From Liolophura sinensis (lineage: Eukaryota > Mollusca > Polyplacophora > Chitonida > Chitonidae), in the NCBI RefSeq assembly GCF_032854445.1, contig NC_088298.1, positions 15,055,504 to 15,119,503 on the forward strand: a DNA stretch of 64,000 nt. The letters run 5' to 3'. The notes beneath the pieces are model-generated. The model had not been told where the DNA came from, searched no databases, and saw only the letters and a list, made by a program, of their open reading frames with translations. Shown here piece after piece: positions 29,701-41,700 of this stretch (within the stretch, counting starts at the first letter, position 1; each line of letters starts with the position of its first letter). The position numbers and the translations under genes were made by a program.

Positions 29701-32700
29701 ACACAGACATCCTTGGTGCAGAGAGACACTCACACTTCATTATTATCATATAGACATCCTTGGTGCAGACAGACAAATCTTCACACTTCATCATTATCAC
29801 AACGACATCCTTGGTGCAGAGAGACACTCACACCTCATCATTATCATACAGACGTCCATGGTGCAAAGAGACAAACACTCACACTTCATCATCACCACAC
29901 AAAGATCCTTGGTGCAGAGACACACTCACACTTCATCATTATCATACAGATATCCTTGGTGCAGAGAGACAAATACTCACACTTGATCATTATCACACAG
30001 ACATCTTTGATGCAGAGAGACACTCACACTTGATCATTATCATACAGACATCCATGGTGCAGAGAGACAAATACTCACACTTGATCATAATCATATAGAC
30101 ATCGATGGTGCAAATAGATGGCTGTGGAAGCCTCTCCCCTTTCTCCAGAAGGTCAGGGACGTCACGCGCACGAATCGTATCATACGGACGCTGTCCATAC
30201 GTAAACAATTCCCACACGGTCACGCCTTCACCACGAATGAGAAATGTAAAACACATCAAGAACAAATCTTGAAATGTACGCAACAGTTTTATGGGAACAC
30301 ATCACAATAATATTTGTAGACTATGAGTGCCTCTTCATCTTCAGTTAACGGACTGAGAAGCTTCTTCATGGTATTACGTCAAATTTGAGAGCAAAGAATG
30401 CAATGTACACAAAATGAGAAACATAGAACACATCTGAAAATGTACACAACATTTCACTATTTATCAGGATAACACATCATGATAACGCTTGTTAACCATG
30501 AGTACCTCTTCATTTTCAGCAAAGGAAAATGTATGAGAAGGTTCTTCATGGTCTGGGGTCAGATTTAATGACAAATTAGACCCATTACACACTTGCTTGA
30601 TTAGGCTTTAATGCCATACTCTAGAATATTAGGTTTATAGAAAGGCAGTCTGATGAATGGATCAAGAACTCATAAACATAAAGAAAATAAAGGCTTAATG
30701 CTGTACATTAGGTTACTGACAAGCCCTCCAGACAGTGTCGAAACAGCAGAAGCTGGGTTCAAACAGATGAAAGTGAATGGTAAATGAAATCAGAAACGGA
30801 AAAATGAAATGAAATGGAAAAGAATATTTACCATAGCTCCAGCAGTCACTTTTATGGGTAAAGACTCTGTGCTGAATACACTCTAAAGCAAGCCATTTTA
30901 TTGGCATCTGAAAAAAAAAACATTACTACAATAAATATGGATGTTTATAGAGAGAATATGGAAGACTACAAGATACGTGTAAATATGGAAGTGCACAGCA
31001 TGGATATAGAGGTGTACATAATGGATATGAAGTTGTACAGGATGAATATTGAATTGTATAGAATGGATATGCAGGTGTACAGAATAAATATGGAGGTGTA
31101 CAGAATGGATAGGGAGGTGTACAGAATGGATATGGAGGTGTACAAAATGACTACAGAATAAATAAAGAGTTGTACAGAATGAACATAGAGGTGCAAAGAA
31201 TGGATATGGAGATGTAAAGAATGGATACGAGGGGTAGGGAATGGATAGGAAGGCGTGCAAAATGGATATGGAGGTGCAAAAAATAAATATGTGGTACAGA
31301 ATGGATAATGAAGTTGTACAGAATGAATATCGAGTTGTATATTGTTTTATTTATTTGACTGGTGTTTTACGCCATACTCAAAAGTATTTTACTTATACGA
31401 CGGCGGCCAGCATTATGGTGGAGGAAACCCACGACCATCCGCAGGTTGCTAGAAGACCTTCCCAAGTACAGTCTTGGTAAGAGGCTCCTGGGTTTTCACG
31501 CTGCGCTAGCGAGCTAACCAACTGACCAATGGAGGCTCCTTGAGTTGTACACAAGGGATGTGTGAGAGTACAGAATGGATATGGAGAAGTACAGAATCCA
31601 TAAAGAGGTATACAGAATGGATACGGAGGTGTACAGAATGAATATGGAATTGTACAGAATGAATATGTACAGAATGGATATGGAAGTGTACAGAATGAAT
31701 ATGGAGGTGTACAGAATGAATATGGAGGTATACAGAATGAATATGTACAGAATGGATACGGAGGTGTACAGAATGAATATGGAAGTGTATATAATGAATA
31801 AGGAAAAGTACACAACTAATTTACATGACTAACCACGGTGAATACACCACATTTTTTCCCCACATTATGCCCATCCTTACCTTTCCTCCAGCAGCGTGAT
31901 ACTCAGCCTCCTCAAAGTCAAGTAACTTTGCCAGACCAAAGTCAGTGATCCGTACATGACCTGGTGCTTGAACTACAACAACAACAACAACATGACAACG
32001 CAAAACATGGAAACAACACTCAGAACATACTGATACTGGAGAATTCGGGTTGGAGGGTATGTGGGCGCGAGGGGGGGGGGGTGTCGCTAAAGGGTCCTTG
32101 CTGGCTACTAAATACAGTGGTATAATCCACATCAGTAAACCAAGGTGAACTCTGTGGTTGCAAGTTCAACTATAACTCTCGCCAGAAATAGAGCGTTTCC
32201 TTCTTTTTTATTAACTTGAACCCCAGTCACAAAAGTGAATATATTGAATTTATTTTAGTTGACTTTTGTGTTTCACTCTTCTGTAACTCTTCAACCTTTT
32301 TGTATGTTTCCAAGGTGTTAATTCAAGTTTATTCTGAAGGCATTATTCTGTGTACACCGGTAAAATTACACTTTTGTGAAGCTCTGAAATTTGCACTGAA
32401 AGTTGCTCTTACATATGTGAAAAGGTTGAGGACTTAGGGTAAATTAGGTGGTCTACTTTAGCAGTCATGAGTGAAGGTGAGATGTCTCAATCTTCAGGAC
32501 AAAAATTCAACACTGTAAATAACTTAAAATGTACATGTAATATTACGTTAATTCCATGCCTGGAGTTGCCCAGATTTTATACCTACTCCACCATACACAC
32601 TCTAGTGGTGGAAACTTACCCAGTACATTCCTGGCAGCTAGATCTCTGTGTACAATACCTCTCTCCTCCAGGTACATCATTCCCTAGAATACAAAACACT

Positions 32701-35700
32701 AGATGTGAACACAAATCACAGGCGAGTACAAGTAAAATATATACATAACGACAGGTAAATCTTGATACACAATCACAGGCGAGGTCAGATAAATCATTGT
32801 TGTGTACAGGTAAAAAGACTGCAATCTTTTCTTTATCCTTACGCAGGTGTACACATATTTTTCCATTTTGCACTTACTCTTTTAAATCTAAGACATCACA
32901 ATGTGGTTCCAATACTGCCATCATAGCATTAAGCCATAATCATTCATTCAATTATTCATTCTAAATTTTGCGCCAATTCGCGTCATCTTACATGACGTTC
33001 TCACCTTTGCGATCTGTGTGCACCAGTTGAGCAGAACTTTAGAGCTGATATGGTCCTTGTTTTTCCGCACATAATCCAGAAGGTTTCCGAGCGGCATCAG
33101 TTGTGTGATCAACATCATCTGAGCCGTCATGCACACCGCCAGAATGCGGATGCAATAGCGGTTCTCCACAGATGCCATAACGCGCGCTTCTTCCAAAAGT
33201 TCTTTGTTCTGATCAGGCGATGTCCCTTCCTGTAGGACTTTAATGGCCACAGGTATTTTCACATGTTCACCATCTGGATTCCAAATGCCCTACACACAAC
33301 AACAGCAACAAAGTAAGTTTACAGAGAAAATCTTACAAAGTGAGGTTTTGAGAAGCATAAATATTGTTTGAGTGACAGGTGATATACAACCCATGGAATC
33401 AGCATTGACTGGGTTACCCTACTGAAATTTCAATGAAAACAATGAGAAATTTTCCAAAACAATGCAATTCTGGTCCAAACTGTGAAATCTGTTGTTCATT
33501 CCTGCCTTAGTATAAAGACCATTTGCCACCAACGGATCATCTCAAAGGCAGGAATGAACAAGAGTACAAAATTTCCACTGTTTTCCCATGATAAAATTAT
33601 AGTCATTCTTACCTCCATAAGATGATTTATTGATTTATTTGATTCGGGTTTTACGCCATACTCATGAATATTTTCACTTATACCATGGCAGCCAGCATTA
33701 TGGTAGAATTAAACCGGGGCAGTGCCTGGAGGAAACCCACTACCATCCACAGGTTGCTGACAGACCTTCTCACTTACGGCCGGAGAGGAAGCCAGCATGA
33801 GCTGAACTTGAACTCACAGCGACTGCATTGGTGAGAGGCTCCTGGGTCATTACGCTGCGCTAGCGTGCTAACCTACTGAGCACCATTCTTTGTTAGAACA
33901 TGTCATAAATAAAATACACAGTAAGACAAATAATGTCATATTATCAAGGTATCTGACAATAACAGGGTCAACCAAAGTCACCAGATTTTTATAACTTTTT
34001 GTGTACAGAGAATACTGAGAGTGCCAAACTTTGTGTTCTACACTTGGAGTGATTACAAGTTATATGGAAACACTGATGTCACCTGTCTAGCCGAACTAAT
34101 CATGTAATGTTACACAAATTATCCTTATTGGTTGGCGACATTGGTGTTTTTGCATAATTATATGTGCCTATGTATATGCACCTTATAGACAGTTCCAAAT
34201 GCCCCTGAACCAATAATGCTCCCTTTGCGCAGTTCCGACTCTTTGATCAGTCTCAGCTGAGCAAGATCTGGCTTTGCTTCTGTCGGGGTCATCGGCTTTA
34301 AAGTGAAAAAAAAAAATATACAATGTTGGAAAGCCCTAAAACAATTAAATTATTAAAAATGACTTAACATCACACATTATTTAATATAAAGATGCAAAAC
34401 TTTTGCAGGAGCAAGCTGGTTTTCGAACTCAAAAATGACCCTGCACACAACTTATATGAAAATCGGACAGTATTTCGAGGGGAACCATCATTATGTGAAA
34501 GAATATACAAACTGAACAACAAAAACGAGTGAAATTTACTACATCAATAATTTATCTTGTATTTATCCCCAATTTTCATAAGTAGAAGTTTGCTTATGTT
34601 TTTCTCAGGTTAGACATTTTTAGCAAATGTCGTAACACGATATTCTGTCTCCTTGCAACTGGTCAGTCTCTACGGCCAGATCAAAACGCCAATCCCAAAG
34701 GCTAACTAACTTATGGTGCCGCCTCACTGCACACCACATACCCAAAATGACCATGACTAACTTGCTCATTTTTCCGGATTCTGAGAGGTTGACTTTAGAA
34801 AGATGTTTTGAGGTTTGTTTGGAACATGGGAGGATATTCAACTGGAAAATTTTAAGTTTCCGCACCAAAAAATAATATTTTGCAACATTTATTTGCCTCC
34901 AAAAATGCACTTTTGTGGCTGAAACTTTAGGTCATTTAGGTATATCAATGACACCAGACATGACGCTGAACAAATTGCCACAAACAATAAACTCGATCTC
35001 TATATGTAACTTGTGCTGGTGAAGCTATGTACCAAGTTTTGATCCAATATTAAAGATGAACCATACTGAAAAAAGCGGAAAATATTCGGACAACTGATTT
35101 GAGATGGATGGATGTACTGAGTTGTAAACCTCAAAAGCGGAAAAAATTCGGACAACTGATTTGAGATGGATGGATGTACTGAGTTGTAAACCTACAGTCT
35201 CTTCATGGCACTAATAACGGAAGCGTGTCAAACGCCCGGCAGTGAACCTTGATGTCAAACATAACGTTTCCCAGCTCATCATTATGACGTCACAATAAAC
35301 ATTGCAGTACAGACTAATACACCACAACATTGTAGAGGTTGCGCAACAATCAATTTTTGTCGTAACAATAGGTGGAGATCCTGCTTCACAATGACACCAC
35401 ATTACGGGATTAAAAAATACACTGCCTTCTAATTACCCAAGCTTTGGTCAGACATTCTAAAACCTACACTCATCAACTAAAGACAAAATCCCATCAATAA
35501 TGCCTACCTCAACATCGTCAAATCCGGTCATCCTGGCGGTAAGCCGTACAGTCTTTCCTTGGCTCGGGCACGCTGTTTATACCATCGTGCCACCATGAGC
35601 AAAGCTCCAATCAGCACGAGGAATCCAAAGATGCTCGTGCATAAAATTATGATCAAGTTTTTCTGGTCCTCTCTTTGAACGTAAGATAAGGAAAAAAGAA

Positions 35701-38700
35701 TATATAAATGCAAGATGAAAGAAAAAAACACAGATGTGTGAATGCAGGATAAGGAAAAAAAGGGCATGTAGCAACAAGAAATATAAATTGTTACAGGTAA
35801 TGCCATGAAAAAAGTCCTATGCATTGAATATTAGGTGTTTTAATAAATAGCTATGCAGTAAATTTAAAGCGATTCACTTGCAAGATGCTTTTTTTTTCCT
35901 TACCGCCAGAAATCTATGGGTTGGATATGCAATGCACTTGTAGCGTTAGCGTTACAACAGATTTTGGGCATTGTGTATTCATTAGAAACCTTAATGATGC
36001 AAAACTCTTACATCCACATCTCCAAAACATTCAGAAGATTTGGTCATTTTTGAAAATTATTTTTGTTATTGATTGGGTTCTTCTTGGGTTCCTGTAGGTT
36101 GCATTTAAAGAAGTCATGATGTGAAAAATAAAGCTGTTTGACTCACTCTTCGTTTTTCTTCCTCATGGCCATGACAATTGGGTGAGTATCTCCTACACAA
36201 AGCACCTCCTGAATTCGCTGCTGTTCATTTTTTGTTGTCACCTGATACGGCATATCGTCTGGGCAGGTCTGGGTACAGTTGAACTATAAAGAGAAGTCAT
36301 TTCATTGGTTCATTTATCATTTACTCTGGATCAAGAGTCACAAAGTCATCAAGGGAATATTGAAATTATTCATCACAGTCACCATCACAACAAATGTCAA
36401 TTACATCCGTTGCCATGGTTATCTACAATATTTTATTTATTTATTTTGATTGGTGTTTTACACAGTACTCAAGAGTATTTCACTAATATGATGACAGCCA
36501 GCATCATGGTGGGAGGAAACCGGGCAGAGACCGGGGAAACCCACGACCATCTGCAGGTTGCTGGCAGACCTTCCCACTTATGGCTGAAAAGGAAGCCAGC
36601 TGACTTGAACTCACAGCGACTGAGAATTGTTGATGAAAAGTTTTCTGTGCCCACAAGGCATTTACAGCGGGAAAATCGGCCAAATGATGCCATACCACAG
36701 TTGACTCCCACATCCACATATAGTATGCGTGCAATTATCAGAGTAAGGGGTCCTTCTTCCCTACCCTTTTTACCTGCAACCAGGGCCAAAAAAACAACAA
36801 CAACAACAACAACAAAAAAGAACACACAAACATTATGCCAAGCTAAGCAAATGCCATCCACTTTAAAATACATCTTGGATACGTTGATGACTAGCATGCA
36901 GTTTTAAGACACTGGGCTTCATCACAAGTGGTAAGAAAATAAATCTGCCCTAACAAAAATAATTACACTGAAAAAAAATTTTAAAACACAATTAAAAAAA
37001 AAACAACATGACATACCTCTCCTGAGGATTCATTGAGGTAGACTTTTAACTTTCGACATTTTTCACAGTTGGTGGTGTCTGGCCCATCACATCCGTTCAG
37101 ACACTCATCGTGACACTGGTCACATTCCTTGTTCTCTTTCGCGTATGTCAAGGCCAGACAACTCTTCACACAGCGCTGGTCAAACTTGAAGTTTTTACAC
37201 TCTGTACAAAATCCCGCACCAGGTCCAAGACAAGTTGTGCATTCCTCATGACACGGCTCACATAGGCTGGAAATAACAGATGCAGAGAGATTCTGTGCAA
37301 AGAGTGACAAAAGGGCTTTTTTGATCGGTCGATTTATGTGCAGTGTTCAAGAATAGTAGTTTCACATCTGTGATGGATCAGTAAGATTTATGAGTGAAGG
37401 AAACCACAGCCCTGAAGGAAACTACAGCCCTGAGAAACCAGACAAAGCCAAGAGGAAATTTCATAGAGCCAAAACTAAACCAGAAAGAATTTTTAAATTT
37501 GTTGTCTGTCAGTAAAATATGAGTGGAACAAATTTTATAATACATTATCAACAAAAAGGAAGATAACAATACGATTTACTGGACTTATAAATTACATTCA
37601 ACCCTATCATACTGTTTTACATGTGTGATCTACAAGCGAGTCATTGAATATTTGCGCTGCCTCATTTGAATGTTATCTTGTTGTGCGAACAGTATAGAAG
37701 AGTGACGGATTTCTCCTTTTAATTCTCTTCACTGACACATTTTAGAAAAAACAGCCCAGGGGGTTTAGTTGGGAGTCAAATGCAACTCATTTTTATATTA
37801 AGCTGGCCAATTCAAAAATTCTGAATTTCTTTCGGCGTTGTGTCCCTTTAATATACCTCACAGGATAGCACTTTTTGCCACATACTGTAGGCCCCCAAAG
37901 AACAATGCGATCAGAAGAATCTGAAACTTTTCATGTCCAAGAATTGGACGGATCTCTCTGGTGACCATCCTATTGGAAAATGAAGATCCGTTCTTTTTAA
38001 CACTGCGATCAGAAGAATCTGAAACTTTTCCTGTCCAAGAATTGGACGGATCTCTCTGGTGACCATCCTATTGGAAAACGAAGATCCGTTCTTTTTAACA
38101 CTGCCATCAGAAGAATCTGAAACTTTTCATGTCCAAGAATTGGACAGGTCTCTCTGGTGACCATCCTATTGGAAGACGAAGATCCATTCTTTTTAACACT
38201 GCGATCAGAAGAATCTGAAACTTTTCCTGTCCAAGAATTGGACGGATCTCTCTGGTGACCATCCTATTGGAAGACGAAGATCCGATTCTTTTTAACACTG
38301 CCATCAGAAGAATCTGAAACTTTTCCTGTCCAAGAACTGGACGGATCTCTCTGGTGACCATCCTATTGGAAGACGAAGATCCATTCTTTTTAACACTGCC
38401 ATCAGAAGAATCTGAAACTTTTCCTGTCCAAGAATTGGACGGATCTCTCTGGTGACCATCCTATTGGAAGACGAAGATCCGTTCTTTGTAACACTGCCAT
38501 CAGAAGAATCTGAAACTTTTCCTGTCCAAGAATTGGACGGATCTCTCTGGTGACCATCCTATTGGAAAACGAAGATCCGTTCTTTTTAACACTGCCATCA
38601 GAAGAATCTGAAACTTTTCATGTCCAAGAACTGGACGGATCTCTCTGGTGACCATCCTATTGGAAAACGAAGATCCGTTCTTTTTAACACTGCGATCAGA

Positions 38701-41700
38701 AGAATCTGAAACTTTTCCTGTCCAAGAATTGGACAGATCTCTCTGGTGACCATCCTATTGGAAAACGAAGATCCGTTCTTTTTAACACTGCGATCAGAAG
38801 AATCTGAAACTTTTCCCTGTCCAAGAATTGGACGGATCTCTCTGGTGACCATCCTATTGGAAGACGAAGATCCATTCTTTTAACACTGCCATCAGAAGAA
38901 TCTGAAACTTTTCCTGTCCAAGAATTGGACGGATCTCTCTGGTGACCATCCTATTGGAAGACGAAGATCCATTCTTTTTAACACTGCCATCAGAAGAATC
39001 TGAAACTTTTCCTGTCCAAGAACTGGACGGATCTCTCTGGTGACCATCCTATTGGAAGACGAAGATCCATTCTTTTTAACACTGCCATCAGAAGAATCTG
39101 AAACTTTTCCTGTCCAAGAATTGGACGGATCTCTCTGGTGACCATCCTATTGAAAGACGAAGATCCATTCTTTTAACACTGCCATCAGAAGAATCTGAAA
39201 CTTTTCCTGTCCAAGAATTGGACGGATCTCTCTGGTGACCATCCTATTGGAAGACGAAGATCCGTTCTTTGTAACACTGCGATCGGAAGAATCTGAAACT
39301 TTTCCTGTCCAAGAACTGAACGGATCTCTCTGGTGACCATCCTATTGGAAGACGAAGATCCATTCTTTTTAACACTGCCATCAGAAGAATCTGAAACTTT
39401 TCCTGTCCAAGAACTGGACGGATCTCTCTGGTGACCATCCTATTGGAAGACGAAGATCCATTCTTTTTAACACTGCCATCAGAAGAATCTGAAACTTTTC
39501 CTGTCCAAGAATTGGACGGATCTCTCTGGTGACCATCCTATTGAAAGACGAAGATCCATTCTTTTTAACACTGCCATCAGAAGAATCTGAAACTTTTCCT
39601 TGTCCCAGAACTGGACGGATCTCTCTGGTGACCATCCTATTGGAAAACGAAGATCCGTTCTTTTTAACACTGCCATCAGAAGAATCTGAAACTTTTCCTG
39701 TCCAAGAATTGGACGGATCTCTCTGGTGACCATCCTACTGGAAGACGAAGATCCGTTCTTTTTAACACTGCCATCAGAAGAATCTGAAACTTTTCATGTC
39801 CAAGAACTGGACGGATCTCTCTGGTGACCATCCTATTGAAAGACGAAGATTCGTTCTTTTTAACACTGCTATCAGAAGAATCTGAAACTTTTCCTGTCCA
39901 AGAATTGGACGGATCTCTCTGGTGACCATCCTATTGGAAGACGAAGATCCGTTCTTTTTAACACTGCGATCAGAAGAATCTGAAACTTTTCCTGTCCAAG
40001 AATTGGACGGATCTCTCTGGTGACCATCCTACTGGAAGATGAAGATCCATTCTTTTTAACACTGCCATCAGAAGAATCTGAAACTTTTCCTGTCCCAGAA
40101 CTGGACGGATCTCTCTGGTGACCATCCTATTGGAAAACGAAGATCCGTTCTTTTTAACACTGCCATCAGAAGAATCTGAAACTTTTCCTGTCAAGAATTG
40201 GACGGATCTCTCTGGTGACCATCCTACTGGAAGACGAAGATCCGTTCTTTTTAACACTGCCATCAGAAGAATCTGAAACTTTTCATGTCCAAGAACTGGA
40301 CGGATCTCTCTGGTGACCATCCTATTGAAAGACGAAGATCCGTTCTTTTTAACACTGCTATCAGAAGAATCTGAAACTTTTCCTGTCCAAGAATTGGACG
40401 GATCTCTCTGGTGACCATCCTATTGGAAGACGAAGATCCATTCTTTTTAACACTGTGATCAGAAGAATCTGAAACTTTTCCTGTCCAAGAATTGGACGGA
40501 TCTCTCTGGTGACCATCCTACTGGAAGATGAAGATCCATTCTTTTTAACACTGCCATCAGAAGAATCTGAAACTTTTCATGTCCCAGAACTGGACGCATC
40601 TCTCTGGTGACCATCCTATTGGAAAACGAAGATCCGTTCTTTTTAACACTGCCATCAGAAGAATCTGAAACTTTTCCTGTCCAAGAATTGGACGGATCTC
40701 TCTGGTGACCATCCTACTGGAAGACGAAGATCCGTTCTTTTTAACACTGCCATCAGAAGAATCTGAAACTTTCATGTCCAAGAACTGGACGGATCTCTCT
40801 GGTGACCATCCTATTGAAAGACGAAGATCCGTTCTTTTTAACACTGCTATCAGAAGAATCTGAAACTTTTCCTGTCCAAGAATTGGACGGATCTCTCTGG
40901 TGACCATCCTATTGGAAGACGAAGATCCATTCTTTTTAACACTGCGATCAGAAGAATCTGAAACTTTTCCTGTCCAAGAATTGGACATATCTCTCTGGTG
41001 ACCATCCTATTGGAAGACGAAGATCCGTTCTTTGTAACACTGCGATCGGAAGAATCTGAAACTTTTCCTGTCCAAGAATTGGACGGATCTCTCTGGTGAC
41101 CATCCTATTGGAAGACAAAGATCCATTCTTTTTAACACTGCGATCAGAAGAATCTGAAACTTTTCCTGTCCAAGAATTGGACATATCTCTCTGGTGACCA
41201 TCCTATTGGAAGACGAAGATCCATTCTTTTTAACACTGCGATCAGAAGAATCTGAAACTTTTCCTGTCCAAGAATTGAACGGCTCTCTCTGGTGACCATC
41301 CTATTGGAAGACGAAGATCCATTCTTTTTAACACTGCCATCAGAAGAATCTGAAACTTTTCATGTCCAAGAACTGGACGGATCTCTCTGGTGACCATCCT
41401 ATTGGAAGACGAAGATCCGTTCTTTTTAACACTGCCATCAGAAGAATCTGAAACTTTTCCTGTCCAAGAATTGGACGGATCTCTCTGGTGACCATCCTAT
41501 TGGAAGAAGAAGATCCGTTCTTTTTAACACTGCAATCGGAAGAATCTGAAACTTTTCATGTCCAAGAATTGGACGGATCTCTCTGGTGACCATCCTATAT
41601 GGAAGAAGAAGATCCGTTCTTTTTAACACTGCAATCGGAAGAATCTGAAACTTTTCATGTCCAAGAATTGGACGGATCTCTCTGGTGACCATCCTATTGG

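Noticed and set aside
29505-30098. 147- and 112-codon plus-strand frames ([10 protein letters not shown] type)
   Set aside because: Antisense translation of the exon-derived tandem array.
31393-31815. 140-codon minus-strand frame rich in [10 protein letters not shown]
   Set aside because: Translation of the 21-bp minisatellite plus part of a SINE.
36305-36907. 200-codon plus-strand frame
   Set aside because: Runs through an inverted SINE and a CAA-repeat opposite the EGFR gene, with no domain or splice support.
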